A DNA stretch of 64,000 nucleotides from Charina bottae (GCA_023362775.1 JALMGJ010000015.1:14474001-14538000); one strand, 5' to 3'. Positions 1 to 14,874 are shown, counted from the stretch's first letter. Translations and numbers: made by a program. Notes: generated by a model not told the origin, from the letters alone.

Positions 1-2395
1 CCTGTAGTGTATTTGTCCATGTTGTAGAGTCCAGCTCCCATTCATCTGGTCCTCTACAGTAATTTCTATGGCAAATCTCTGATACAGAGAAATAGCTGTT
101 GAAGGTTAGGGGGCATTTGTGTCCCTTTTTTCATCTTCCTGGATTTGCCCAAATGTTTCAGACTGCTTACATGTCCTGTTTTGCTCGGTGTTGCCTCTCA
201 CTGTTCTTCTTACACCATTTACCTATCTAGCCCTCACTTAACGTTTCAGTTGTACAATTGCAGCTTGGCAGATGCTGTATATTAAAGCCAGTTGCCAACC
301 TAACAAATACATTTTGGTGGCTTACTTTCCCCCTGTTGCCACAGTTCCTATTTAGCTGCTTTTCACTGGAAGTCTCCCCAATAAAAATTCTGTTTACACT
401 AAATATTTTGGGGAAATCATTGCTTTACCCAAATGTTGATCTATGCATTAACTGCTTATTATGGTTACTTTTCCGTTAAAAATTCTACTAAGATGTAAAT
501 AACATTCAACATGATGTAGAATTTACTCATAAAACATCTGTTCCATGTCATTAGTAACCCAAAGAAAAGAGAGACTCTTCTAGTGGTAGGAAGAAGGGGG
601 AGAGATTTCTAGGCATAAAGGATGTTGTGGGTTAAGCAGGTTGCTCTATGGAGTTTTTGAAGCTTTTGGGATTGTATTAGAGAATAATGGTCAATTTGGC
701 CTTAACAGTTGGAACCCAGTTGCAATCCTGCAGAAGCCTAGTACTGCCATTGTTTTTACCTATCCCAGTCTATACAAAGCCTGCAGGACATGATCAGTTC
801 CATCCAGGCCACATAAAGCTGGTGACTTATGAACCCTTGGTGAAATTCTCTCTCAATAACGCAGGGATAGGCAGATTTGTGATGGGCAGAATCCATTTTG
901 GTGGGGATTAAGGGGCAAAATGGGTGCTCCTAGAAGCATTTGTTTCATTCCTTAAACTCCCGCCCCCCATCTGACTTTTTTAGTCTGGGAAAGACTATGG
1001 GGCCAAATAAAGGCCCTAAGCTTCTACCAGGAGGTGCTCTATGAGCCCCCCCAACATCACCAGTTACATTCCCTATCGCCTCTTTAAAATGGTAGCTGCA
1101 AAGAAAGTTGTATGTTCCTGCTTTTGCAGTAGATTGAGTTCAGCCAGCCCGCCCTTCCACTGCTGGTTCTGGAGAAGCCATTTGGAGGGCTTCCACAGGC
1201 CTGTAGCTCCTGAGTGTTGGATTGGCTTCAGTAGTAATTTTGGTACATAGAGGGTTTCTGCAGCTTGTCAAAGGGCTGAAATGTGCCAACTTCTTGGAAG
1301 GCTATTATTTTGAGATAAGGATGGGTGACACCAAACTGTTTGAATCAAAGTGCGAAAGGTTGTTGCTGACTTCACCAGATTTTAAATAAGACAATAAAGT
1401 TATGGATTCTGGCATGATTTTCAGAAGTATTTTTTCTTCTCACTTGTAAAGCAGTAGGGTTCAAAAACCAGTATGTTCTAGCCAAAAAGGTTGATGCATG
1501 CTCCTTTTTAAACTGATAGAATGTCTATTGCAGAATAAGACAGTGCAGACAATAAAACAGAACTCTCTTATTTTCTAGCATCCCAGTTTCATAACCATTT
1601 ACATAAAAGTATATGGATACATAGCCATATACATTAAAGTGGTCATTTTGATTTAGCAACACTATTCATAGATACACAGTTTTATCAGTAATATCTAAAC
1701 TTTATCAGAAAATTCTATATTGATTGAAATAGCCTAGTTTATTTTTCAGACTGTAGCACATATAGATCTATATTTTTATTTCACGTTGGCTAAAGTGTCA
1801 TCCAATTTGACAGAGCCTGGAGGAGTTCAAGAATTGCAGTCCCACTGTACCCAATCTTTTCTGCCTCCTTTTCAGAGCAAGAGATAAATTCATGGCTACC
1901 TTCTTCAACCTAGCCGTGAATCAAATTAAGCATGCCCCTAGCCTCTGAAGAGGAAATAAAACAATTCTTCTCTCTTATTCCCCGTTAACGTAACAGTTTG
2001 GGGAATAGGGAAAATAACTTCAGACTACTTTCTCAGGGGAAAACATTCTTCTCACCAGCTTCTAGTCCATCTTGTGATTGAGTAAGAGGCAACCTTCAAA
2101 ATAAATTAAAGAGCTGCATTCAGGGACATCAGAAGAACTAAATTTCCCCTGCTTGTAGTGAGCAAGTAGTAGAAGGTTAGCTTCTGTCAAATAAGACAAT
2201 ATTGCATTCTCAAGATACCAAACTTTTTATCTTTCTATATCGTCTTTATTCATTTTTTGGTAAATAGTCAGACAAATGGAATGTTGAAAATATCAGTTCA
2301 TAGATGGGTGCCCTTCCTTTTTTTTTGCTACTTATAGTCACATTAAAAAAACAATGTAGATTTTTTGCTGTCTGAATATCCTTTTTTGTTTGGCA
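1..2395. other. Gene-free stretch, presumed CEP89 intron
   Basis: No exon-like ORF with splice sites was found on either strand. The sequence is AT-rich, unique-looking DNA with no clear repeat family. It is inferred to be CEP89 intron because recognised CEP89 exons start only at 8691 and the gene's earlier exons must lie to the left of the window. A TTTATT at 2245-2250 reads as AATAAA on the minus strand and probably serves the RNF182-like gene at 2396-3121. Confidence 0.5.
2245..2250 (-). terminator. Candidate poly(A) signal of the RNF182-like gene
   Basis: TTTATT on the plus strand is a canonical AATAAA on the minus strand, about 145 nt past the stop codon at 2396. It is the first canonical hexamer noticed downstream of that stop. 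More distal signals are not excluded. Confidence 0.4.
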
Positions 2396-3121
2396 TCAGT
2401 TTCTAGAAGAACAATCACACATTCCCTGGCAGAGGCACTGACAAAAACCATACACGAGACACACAGTCAGACTGGATGGTACAAGACTGACGCAGACAAT
2501 TCCAAGGGTCACTTTCTGAATCACTAATAAATAGATTCCAAGTGGCAAAGAACCGAAGTAGAAAAATCCAAGCAGCCACACTAGTATTCTGGGAACATGA
2601 TTACAGAGCTTGGAGAAAACATCTTGGTCTAGCTGGTTCTGGGAGTTGACAGATTCTGAGTCAAGGCTGTGATCTGTGTAATAATCTGAGAGGGTGTTTT
2701 GGCTTGGAGTCCGTGTGGAATCTCTCTGTACTTCCATGATGGTTATCACTAGGCAGTTTGATGACCCATGTGAAGGACTTGATGAAGCCAAGTTCTTCGG
2801 TGTCAGGAGAACTTCCTTGCACTCTGAATTCCACGCTGGCTTGTCTTTGGTTATGAGTTTGGACAAGATATTCAAATCATCAGGGAGTCCTTCTACTTCT
2901 TCTTCCAGCAGCTCTGTTTCATGCCGGCAGAAAGGGCAGCTAATACAAAGAGAGCCACTTCCTACCTGGAGGATTTTAGTTAGGCATTTTGCGCACACTC
3001 TATGGAGGCAGTCCAGGAGTTTGGGCTTGCGACTCTGGATGTTGAATTTCTGGTAACAGATTTTGCATTCCAGCTCATCGTTCAGCACTTTTTCTTCCCC
3101 GTCTGTTGGCAGATAATTCAT
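2396..3121 (-). CDS. RNF182-like: RNF182-like RING-type E3 ubiquitin ligase
   Basis: The product is 241 residues, close to the 247 of human RNF182. It has an N-terminal C3HC4 RING (ELECKICY, then LHRVCAKC, then CPFCRHE, about residues 18-65), a serine-rich middle with the RNF182 signature SSNCLVITIMEVQR, and two hydrophobic C-terminal helices (ILVWLLGFFYFGSLPLGIYL and a second starting VTLGIVCVSLVPSS). RNF182 is a membrane-anchored E3 ligase, so a similar role is inferred. The in-frame ATG at 3154 was not used because a good acceptor (CTTTTTACAG on the minus strand) ends at 3138. The exon therefore begins at 3137 and the first ATG after it is at 3121. RNF182 also has one coding exon behind noncoding 5' exons. 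No frameshift or stop is present. It lies antisense, apparently within a CEP89 intron. Whether it is RNF182 itself or a paralogue needs synteny; paralogue is more likely because the flanks are CEP89/SLC7A9. Confidence 0.88.
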   Translation of the reverse strand: MNYLPTDGEEKVLNDELECKICYQKFNIQSRKPKLLDCLHRVCAKCLTKILQVGSGSLCISCPFCRHETELLEEEVEGLPDDLNILSKLITKDKPAWNSECKEVLLTPKNLASSSPSHGSSNCLVITIMEVQRDSTRTPSQNTLSDYYTDHSLDSESVNSQNQLDQDVFSKLCNHVPRILVWLLGFFYFGSLPLGIYLLVIQKVTLGIVCVSLVPSSLTVCLVYGFCQCLCQGMCDCSSRN

Positions 3122-3140
3122 CTTCACATTAGGCACGCTG
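3122..3140 (-). other. Short 5'UTR and splice acceptor of the RNF182-like coding exon
   Basis: On the minus strand CTTTTTACAG precedes the exon start at 3137, leaving a 16-nt leader before the ATG at 3121. This implies at least one upstream noncoding exon at higher coordinates, which I could not place. Confidence 0.6.
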
Positions 3141-3644
3141 TAAAAAGAGAACAACAGTAAGTTTTCGTACTCTTTTTATCATGCCCTTTTTGATAATACT
3201 GTATATTTCTGTAGTTGCATTTATTCATTGGAAAAAGGGATAATAAGTTAAAATTGATTAATTAAGCCAATTAAATTCTCATTAAATTCTCATTTCTCAT
3301 AATGAGCATGCAATTTTTAATTTTATATAATTTTACAAAGTTAGTCTTGTTTTACCTCATGCAGCTTGTACATTACTGGAAGTTGCTCAACTACAGATTA
3401 TAGGATGAATTCAACTTTTTTGTGACTATTTGATCAATATTTACCATTTTTGCTCAGATTCCCTTCTAGTACATTTTCTTCAAAGCACAGCTAATTTATT
3501 AGCACAGAAGATGATTAAAAACTAATCTTGCCTCCTATTGTTTCCTAAGCCAAAATATTTAGGAATGTGGAAAGCTCGTCTTATTGTTGCCATGTTATTG
3601 GTCCATTCAGAGTTGTATTATTTACTCTACTGTAAGATGGCAGT

Positions 3645-3936
3645 GTGGCGCAGAGCGGTAGGCAGCAGTACTGCAACCAAAACTCTCCCCACGACCTGAG
3701 TTCCATCCCAGCAGAAGTTGGTTTCTCGGGTAGCCGTCTCAGGTCGACTCAGCCTTCCATCCTTCTGAGGTCGGTAAAATGAGTACCCAGCTTGCTGGGG
3801 GGAAGGTAATCACGACTGGGGAAGGCAATGGCAAAGCACCCCGCTCTATAGTCTGCCAGGAAAACATCAGCGAAAGTGGCGTCCCTCCAAAGGGTCAGTA
3901 ATGACTCAGTGCTTGCACAGAGGACCTTTCACTCTC
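3645..3936 (+). mobile_element. Sauria SINE (tRNA-related, BovB-type tail)
   Basis: The element has a tRNA-like head (GTGGCGCAGAGCGGTAGGC) and the diagnostic body CTTCCATCCTTCTGAGGTCG plus GTAAAATGAGTACCCAGC. Its 3' end (TGCTTGCACAGAGGACCTTT) matches the BovB-derived tail. It is flanked by a perfect 11-bp TSD, AAGATGGCAGT, at 3634-3644 and 3937-3947. Confidence 0.88.
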
Positions 3937-4197
3937 AAGATGGCAGTAGTCTTTCAGGGTTTCTGATAGGACTGGGAAAGACTTTAGCTGGAGATGGTCA
4001 AGACTGAACCTAGGAATATATAGAGGCAAAACCCATATATTAGTAGTAGTGAACTTTGAGTGTAGGATTTTGAAACTAATACATTTTTTTCCATTTTAAT
4101 ATCAGAATTTAGGATTTGAGTGAATTCTCTTTGTTCATCTAGAGTGATCATATATGAAATCCAAGAAAGTTGATTAAACTATTGTGGTTAATCAAGA

Positions 4198-4702
4198 TGT
4201 TATTTATTTATTTATATTTATTTATTTATCCAATTTATTATTTAATCCTTTACATTAAAATAATAATTTAATGTAATACATAAACTTGCACAGGATCTAC
4301 CCCTTAGTGACAAGGAGCATATCTTTAGTGCATTTAGGAACTGTTGTCATCTGTCCACAACGAGACAGGTATACTCATATATACATATACAAACAACTTT
4401 CATTTGGCTGGAAAGCATTTGAGCTTCAGTTGAGGATAGAACCTAAAGAATAAATATGATAAATAAATAAATAATGAAAATCAAATTATAAAAACATGTA
4501 AGTTATCTATTTTCATAATCAATAACACTACAACAGATTTAAATCTATTAAATTTAAAAGCCGAATATTATTATATCTTATCAATACTTTTTAAGTCATA
4601 CAAATCAAAAATCCTGTAAGTCTTAATCCAAATCATTAAGAAAATAAAATCATAATAACCTCTTTATCCATCCATTTACACATTTAATTTTTTTACCCCT
4701 CC
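4198..4702. other. AT-rich spacer with TTTA repeats
   Basis: Starts with a (TTTA)n-like tract (about 4198-4231), followed by strongly AT-rich sequence without an ORF. It lies just downstream, on the minus strand, of the orphan ORF at 4703-5158. It could be the 3' part or A/T tail of the same unit, but nothing proves it. Confidence 0.35.
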
Positions 4703-5158
4703 TCAAAATATACCAGGGCATATCTCCCTATTACACATAAGGCAATTTTTTTTACAGAAGTCAAACAACCCCACTGCCACCTTCAAACACTCAGACTTCT
4801 CAGCAAAAACAGCACTCCCACACAACATATTTTCTTCTTTCCCATAACACTGATTCAAATAGTCATAACATCGCCCCAACAGAGTAACTCCCTGTACAAG
4901 TTTAAATTCAGACTGTTGCTTTAACTCCCTCAGCACCAAATCGCAATCCTCCCCTAGCATTACTTTAATCTCACTAACATAAAATTCTTCATCTTCTTCA
5001 AAATCTTCCATCACAACAATTTCATCCAAATGACACAGTTTTGTAACAATCTCTTCTCTGATGGCCCGAACACTGTGCAAAATATCTTGACAACACTTTG
5101 AATAAATCTCTTTTATATCTTGATGAAGTTCTAAGAAGTCTTCTTTAAAATCTTCCAT
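4703..5158 (-). CDS. Unrecognised 151-codon ORF; possible LINE ORF1 remnant or orphan gene
   Basis: I do not recognise this protein. It is intact and acidic at the N-terminus, opening MEDFKEDFLELHQDIKEIY and echoing itself at about residue 50 (MEDFEEDEEF). The first ~45 residues could form an amphipathic or coiled-coil helix. The C-terminal third is cysteine-rich (CYGKEENMLC, CKKNCLMCNREIC), but the spacing fits no zinc finger I know. No TM segment or signal peptide is seen. A GC-rich block (5574-5849) and an AT-rich leader precede it on the same strand, which resembles a LINE 5'UTR followed by ORF1. No reverse transcriptase follows, so if it is a LINE it is 3'-truncated, which is unusual. 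Alternatives are a retrogene or a lineage-specific gene. It lies in presumed CEP89 intron, antisense. Confidence 0.4.
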   Translation of the reverse strand: MEDFKEDFLELHQDIKEIYSKCCQDILHSVRAIREEIVTKLCHLDEIVVMEDFEEDEEFYVSEIKVMLGEDCDLVLRELKQQSEFKLVQGVTLLGRCYDYLNQCYGKEENMLCGSAVFAEKSECLKVAVGLFDFCKKNCLMCNREICPGIF

Positions 5159-5178
5159 AGTTCAAACAGTAGATTATG

Positions 5179-5193
5179 GTGCCCCCTAGTGAC
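5179..5193 (-). promoter_or_regulatory. CTCF-like core motif upstream of the orphan ORF
   Basis: The minus strand reads TCACTAGGGGGCACC, which matches the CTCF core consensus (CCASYAGRKGGCR) at all but the first base. It lies about 20-35 nt upstream of the ATG at 5158. This is a motif match only. Confidence 0.3.
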
Positions 5194-5573
5194 ATGACCC
5201 ACACACAAAAAAGGAGTTAATGAGTGAATAAAAAAAAACTTCCGACTGAAATTGGCAGAAGAAAATATACTAGCAAACAAGTCCCGAAAAAAATTAACAG
5301 GAAGCTTAAGATTTAGAACAGCAATACCAACGTGTAGGAAAATATTCCTCCTTCAAATCCAATACCGAAAATAGTAACTGGAAGGCTATTATATATTCTC
5401 AATCCTCATTGCACTTTAAATGGGAAAACAAGCCAAAACTGTAAAAAATTTAAAATATAATCCAGAAATAATGATAAACACCAAGAGATTCCGCTTCTTT
5501 TTACTGTAGAAAGCTTCTCTTACGGTACATAACTTTAAAAATATTTGGTGTTTTAGAAATGAGAAGGCAGGAC

Positions 5574-5849
5574 TTACTGTCCCTTTAAGGCTGCAAACGT
5601 GGCACGGAAGAGATGGAATCCCAGCGCCGGTCGATCGTGCACGCCGTCCACGGTCTCCTGGCTGAAACTCGCCGTCCGGAGGACAAATGGGTCGATTCCT
5701 GCGTTTTCCTTGCCTGGAAACACGCTCAGGGCTACAAGAAAAGCCAGCCTGTGCCCAGAAAAACTGCCACGATGCCAGCTCTGTCCACGGAGCTCTCGCA
5801 GGCACAGCTGCTCAGTCCGCCATTGCTCACCGGAAGCCAATACCACCAC
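5574..5849 (-). other. GC/CpG-rich block, possible LINE-type 5'UTR promoter
   Basis: A 276-bp CpG-dense island in AT-rich surroundings. On the minus strand it opens GGTGAGCAATGGCGGACTGA, which resembles the YY1-bearing 5' start of L1-type elements. It is open in several frames on both strands, as expected from GC content, so none was called a gene. It may be the promoter end of the unit containing the ORF at 4703-5158. Confidence 0.35.
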
Positions 5850-8861
<3,012 letters not shown>

Positions 8862-10262
8862 TAAGTTAATCAAAGCCTTCCAGAAACCAATTACATCCAA
8901 CCGGTAAAAGGAGGGGAAATGCACAACTTGCTCTAAGAGCCCCATCTGGTGTGCTCTGGCTGCATTCGCTCTTCCTCTCTCTGCTGGGTTGAAAATACCA
9001 ATCTCCTCCTCTTCCCACTCTCCCTCCCCCCTCCCCCCCAGCCCACGAAACCTTGAAGGAAGTAATTGATTGCAAGTGCTGACAACCAGCCTTACAAATC
9101 CTGCGGCTGCTTGTTGCCTCTTCCTGAAGAGGAGCAAGACGGACAGGAGCGATTAACTTTTGAACCGAGTTTTCAGTCATTCTCTCCAAAGTGAATCAGC
9201 GGTCATATATATGCTGGTTGATTTTACAGCGATTTTTCAGTAAGGACTGATCAGTCCCAGACGGTCAGTCCCCTCATAAACCAACCAGAGAGGCCGGTTA
9301 ACAATGCTTAGCAAAATGCTTCCTGAACGGGGAGGATTCTGATAGCCAGACAGGTGACAAGCCAGGAGTTTGGCAGCACTTGACTAAAGGATGATTTTTT
9401 GTGTTAGAGTAACCCATAAGGTGTGAAGCTTTTTCCCACTGTGGATGGGAAGGAAGGTGTCATAGAATGTTTTGATGACTATTATTATTTTTAAGCTACA
9501 CAGGAGATGGCTAATTAAGCAGTTTTCTTTGCAGATCATCTCTACCATTGTGAGATAAAATAATGGAAGCCAGAGTTCAAGCTGTGTGCCATCTGTGTCT
9601 GTAATAACTGCTCGCCTATTACAGGATAAATTGCATGGTCAGACTACTGCTGATTTCTTTAGAAAGAATGCACCCTGTCTATGAAACCACCTGTGCCACA
9701 ATGAACGATGTATCTAACCTCCTTGTTTGGTATGTGCCTTAGAGTGGGGGGGAGGAGGTGCACCAGGTTTGATCAGTGCAGCACATGCCCCCAATGTGCA
9801 GAAAATACAAATGCCGCCCTCTTGCAAGTCATTTAAAATAATAAAAGGAAGGATTGCTTTGATGATGTTTAAACAGAAGGCCTTTCACATGGATGGGGCT
9901 TGTCTGTGTCCCTCTCTGCCACCTTTAATGGCACCTAAATCTAAGAGCCTTTCAGCCTTCCAAGGCACCGTAGACAAAATCAGATACTAGGTGTTTTTAA
10001 TTCCTTTAGAGTGTTTTTTGGTCAATGGTAAAATAGGCCAGAGTGGTGGCGAGCAAGATCTTATTTAGGGTGCAATGGGAGTAAGAATTCAGCTAAGTAG
10101 GTGGACCTATGTCAGCTATTGGGGTCCAGAAAATATAGACTTTTCTTAATATGAGTAACATTTTATAGTTCAAACCTGCTCTTTCTTTGTAAACCTCGGG
10201 GGCTTATGTCAGGCTGCAATTTATCCATCTCTTAGTTATGTCCAGACTATAATAATTTGATG

Positions 10263-10396
10263 CAGTGTTTCTCAACCTTGGCAACTTTAAGATGTGTGGA
10301 CTTCAATTCCCAGAATTCCCTAGCCAGCATGCTGGCTAGGGAATTCTGGGAGTTGAAGTCCACACATCTTAAAGTTGCCAAGGTTGAGAAACACTG
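10263..10396. mobile_element. Palindromic hAT MITE (family P)
   Basis: An almost perfect 134-bp palindrome from CAGTGTTTCTCAACCTTGGC to its reverse complement, with the axis at CCAGCATGCTGG. Imperfect 8-bp TSDs (ATTTGATG / ATCTAATG) fit hAT. The same family recurs at 14681, 18673, 26436, 28085 and 59006. Confidence 0.8.
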
Positions 10397-11929
10397 ATCT
10401 AATGTATCCTGCAAAAACAGCAACATTTTTGAGTAGTTTACATTGCAGAGCATGAAATATATCTAAAGAAGATGCTGTCCAGTGCTGCAATCGATATCTA
10501 ATTTTTAGAAGTTTAAAATGTCTAATTTTAGGCCAGTTTTATTGAATAACTTGAGTGGATGAGACAGAAGAATAATTGGCATTATCTTTATTAGCAATTT
10601 TATCTGCTCTACAGCCAGAAATGCTACAAGAGTAGGATACATATAATCATAAAAATGAAGACAGCCACTGCCTCCAGGCCTATAACCTAAAAGACACATC
10701 ATAAAAAGAAAAAAAGATGTGGAAATAAGAGGAGAAAAGAAAACCCAGATACTGATTTTTAAAGTTAAACAGTGTTAAATAATGACCAGTTGGAGAGGGC
10801 AAGAGCAGGGGGCTGATGGAATAGCCATCTTCTCATCTTCTCTCCTTCTGATAAGCCTGGTAAAATGGATTATAATTAATAGAATTAATCATAATTAATG
10901 CTCTGGTAGCCATCTAAACTATGGTGACTAAAATTTAAAAAAAAACAACATACAAAAAAGATTGACATCGTTACAACATGGTCTGAACACTATATTCAAG
11001 CCAGATTCCTTCTGTGTTGAATTGGATTGTGTTCTATTTACAGTTCTTCCAAAATCTGAAATTGCTTTAAGCAAGAAATGTTTTCTTTTATGCTAAAGGC
11101 TACCAAGCAAAAAATAGATTTCTCTAATCTTATGTCAGTTATGTGGCTTTTGATCTTTGGAAAGGCTTCCACTACCACCACCCTTGTTAGAAGAATAACA
11201 GAAACAAGGAATTATGGTGGGTGGGAGGGGTTCTTAAGCCTCTGTAGCTTGGCAACGAGAATCAGTAGTGCTGGGCTAATTTAAAATGCTGCTGATTCGT
11301 TTCCACCAGCTCACTTAAGGACAATATTTGTTGTCTGGAAATTGTTCCCAATAGATAGAAATTTTAGCAACACATTTAAACTAATGTCAGGGAACACACA
11401 GCCTCAACACTGTACCTATTTTTTCTGCAGAATATATAACTCGATGGATGGTTGGGTGGGTGGAGTGTGTGTGTGTATATATAACTCTCTTAAAACCATT
11501 AAGTGTTACTTAAGTGAAAATTTCATCAGAACAAATGATAAATGTCCCATTTTAAAGGTGCATCACCTGATTTGCGAGAAGACTTGGTTAGTTTCCTTTT
11601 TATGTCAGATGTTCTTTGGAGAATGTTGGCTGTTGAGGTTACATGGGGTAAAAAATGGAACTGCATTTGTAAATCAGGCCATCAGTACTGGCAAAGTCTT
11701 TTGACAAATTGTGCTCGAGAATGTTTCCTTGAGGTACTGAGATTACTTGTTGCTTATTATGAAAGCCTATAATATATAGAAGAGGACTCTGTGTGTGAAA
11801 GACCTGCATGTAGAGACTAACATATCATCAGGAGATTGACAAAAACACTCGATCTGTAAGTCAGCTGAATTAAACATTCTATTTTATTGTTATATGATCA
11901 GATTACTGTTAGAACAATATGAAATGTTA

Positions 11930-11964
11930 TATTATATTTATATATATTTATATATATTTATATA

Positions 11965-12040
<76 letters not shown>
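11930..12040. repeat. Compound (TATATATTTA)n / (TA)n / (GA)n microsatellite
   Basis: A decamer TATATATTTA repeat grades into about 30 bp of pure TA and then about 32 bp of pure GA. Slippage-prone, with no coding content. Confidence 0.9.
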
Positions 12041-12045
<5 letters not shown>

Positions 12046-14680
12046 GAAATGTTGTTTAAACTTTTAAAATTGTATTAGAAGAAATTATAAAATGGGCTTC
12101 TTTCATTTCCGTTTGTTGACAGATAATTCATTACAGTCCATGAACCAGAAACCAAACCCTTAATCAATTTGTAGCTGTTAGCAAACTGAAAGATTTTACA
12201 ATCTTCTTATAACAATCTAGTTCTCGTGAACAATTTCAAATAAAATGAAATTAAATAAAAAATAAAAAAAATAATTGCCAGGATTCCTCATTTGTTCCCT
12301 AGTAGCACAGGATCTAAAACAGAATTTGGCAATTTTGAAAGTAATGCCATCATTAGAATGTGCAAGGAGAACTATGATATAAAATGTATCTGGTCCACCA
12401 GGAAACCTACTTCAAACTGCAGCTATATAAAAGCAATCAGGATCATTATAAAATTGACAATATAAGAGTACATTGCCCATGGTTTTGACTGATCTTGAAT
12501 GGTGGGGCAAAACCTCTCTGCAAGGAGAAGATGTTGTTATCTTCCTTCCAGTAAGGCTGAAGACAAAGCATTGAAGCAAGCTAAGATGAAAGCCTTGCTA
12601 TTTCTTCCAAGGTTATGGAGATACTTAGCCAGGCTTTGCTTAGGTTTCCATTCTTAAAGCAAAAGGAGGTCTTGGCGTTTGTCTATCTGTAAATCAACAT
12701 CTATTATTTGCTGTCTTACAAGCTCACTAGCTTTGGGGAAAAGGCTAAAGGCTAAAATGACAATTATATAGTTTCATCTCCAAAGTCTTGAGTGAAAATA
12801 CCTAGTAGGCTCAAGGGAGCTAGGCCCTCAGGGAAGTTTGTCAATTTAAGCCAGTGGGTGATCTTGATTATCCAACTCTTGTTCTACTGGAGTAGATCCT
12901 GCCTCCAAGTGAAAGGCAGCTTTGGGATCATAATGAGGGACCCCAAAGATAGCCCTCAAAAATTTGGACTGAATTGCCTTCAGGAGGGAGAAGTCCTTGT
13001 ATACATAAGCCTATGCACTGTATTACAGCCAAGTAACTGTCTTGCCCTAAAACACCAAATTGTCTTAGGGGAAAAATGCAGATTACAAATTATAAAGTAG
13101 GTATAGCTAAGTTAAATTAAATAGGAGGGTGAGCAGAATTTACTGTAATATTATTGCAACTTATTTAGACTTCTGTTCCAAAGGAAAATATAATCTTTGC
13201 ACCCAAGAGAGGTTATATGCTTAATTTACATAATTTATTCTTACCATGTTTTCAGCCCTTTACAACTACAGTATGTTAAAATTCACAAACCAGTGCCGTG
13301 CTGGAAAGCACATATATTGCAATCTTTGAACGCTACATGGAAAGAGGTTGAATTACGACAAGACAATGCAACATTTACAACCTGGGACAGGGCTCAAACA
13401 GACTTTTGAGAACTTTGCAGGCATGATTGCTTAAAAGATTTATTGGTGCAGAGACAGATTTCAAAACCAGAAGAGCATTGCAGATCTGTTCTCTTTAGCA
13501 GTAATGTAATCTACCTAATTAGGTCTGATTGAACATCAAGAAGTGTGGGAGCCAAGAGAAAGCAACAGAATGGGAGCACTAAACCATTTACAGCAGTTTT
13601 TCAACCTTCTTTAAAAGAATGTACATAATAGCAGAACTCCTGTTTGAGATTTCATATTTTTTTCCTGGGTTATTGGGAGTTTGATGCAGTTCCTAGTTAA
13701 AAATATTAAGCCTATCTTATTAAAAACGTTAGAACTCAAGCAAATAATTTTAGCATTAGTGGACAGAGGAGGCACTTAGGAGCTACGTGTTGTTCTCTAC
13801 TGCCCTATGAGAAGCTTTTTTATTCTGTGAGGTCTCATGTCTTTTTAAGTATGCTATTTGCAGTTTTACTAGCAGCCTATCATCACATCCACAACCTTCT
13901 AATCTGATGTGGTTCACATTCTACATTTGTTCTTCCCTCTCTCTCTTTGGAGAGGACAGCTCTGCCATGTTCCGGAGAAAGAGGAGCTTGCAGAAACTGC
14001 AATGTGTTGAATTACTTTCAGTTTTAAAACACTATGATCTCCAGGAAAGTCCGTAGTTAATAAGACTGTTTTTCTTCATGGCTTTTTGACCTGGCGTCTC
14101 ACAATTTTTAACAGCTTATTTAATTACAGTATATCACCCTTCAGCAGCACTAGCAATTCCTGCTACTATACATCTTTCAGCGGAAAAAAAAGTCAGTACT
14201 GTGAACTATTGCTGTGGTTATCATCAATCTCCAGTTGAAAAATAACCCCAGATTCCTTTGAATCTGGGTTTTTAAAAGCTGTAAATGTCAAGTGGTAAAA
14301 TGGAAAAAAACTTTTGGTAACAAGAGGAACAATTCAAAGTAACAGCTTAACAAGCAGTGCAATAACTGAAAAAGGGAAAATCCCATGCTATTCAGAAAAG
14401 GGCTAAAATACAGCTAATATCTGAGCGGGGAGCGGCCCTCTCCCCCGTCATTTCTACCCCCTTCCCCCCCCCCATCCACAGTGGATCTGACGGGGGGGGG
14501 CAGGCTTTGTGTCCTATCCATTAAAGGTCATCTGATGGGATCCAAGAAGCACACCTCTGTCACAGCACCCACTTTTTCAAACAGCATCCCCCTGGAGGTT
14601 CAGACTGCCCCAATCCTGAAAGCCTGTAAATGAGGTCGGAAAACCTGATCTTCTCCCCCAAGCTCTGGAATAGGCTAGAG

Positions 14681-14708
14681 CAGGGTTTCTCAACCTTGGT
14701 AACTTTAA

Positions 14709-14744
<36 letters not shown>

Positions 14745-14874
14745 AATGATGATTACATTTATATCCCGCCCATCTCCCCCACAAGGAGGGACCCTGGGCG
14801 GTTCCATAGCTGGCTGGGGAATTCTGGGACTTGAAGTCCACACATCTTAAAGTTGCTAAGGTTGAGAAACACTG
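14681..14874. mobile_element. Palindromic hAT MITE (family P) with internal GAT expansion
   Basis: Family P termini (CAGGGTTTCTCAACCTTGG ... GGTTGAGAAACACTG) with perfect 8-bp TSDs GGCTAGAG at 14673-14680 and 14875-14882. The left arm carries about 13 GAT units (14713-14751), followed by an acquired segment reading TATATCCCGCCCATCTCCCC, so the palindrome is no longer symmetric. Confidence 0.85.

Noticed and set aside
2694..3056. 120-codon plus-strand ORF opposite the RNF182-like gene
   Set aside because: It is an antisense shadow of a well-supported RING-finger coding exon and has no domain of its own.
12792..13100. 102-codon plus-strand ORF in the last CEP89 intron
   Set aside because: No domain, splice context or repeat protein match was recognised, and its length is within chance in this much AT-balanced DNA.
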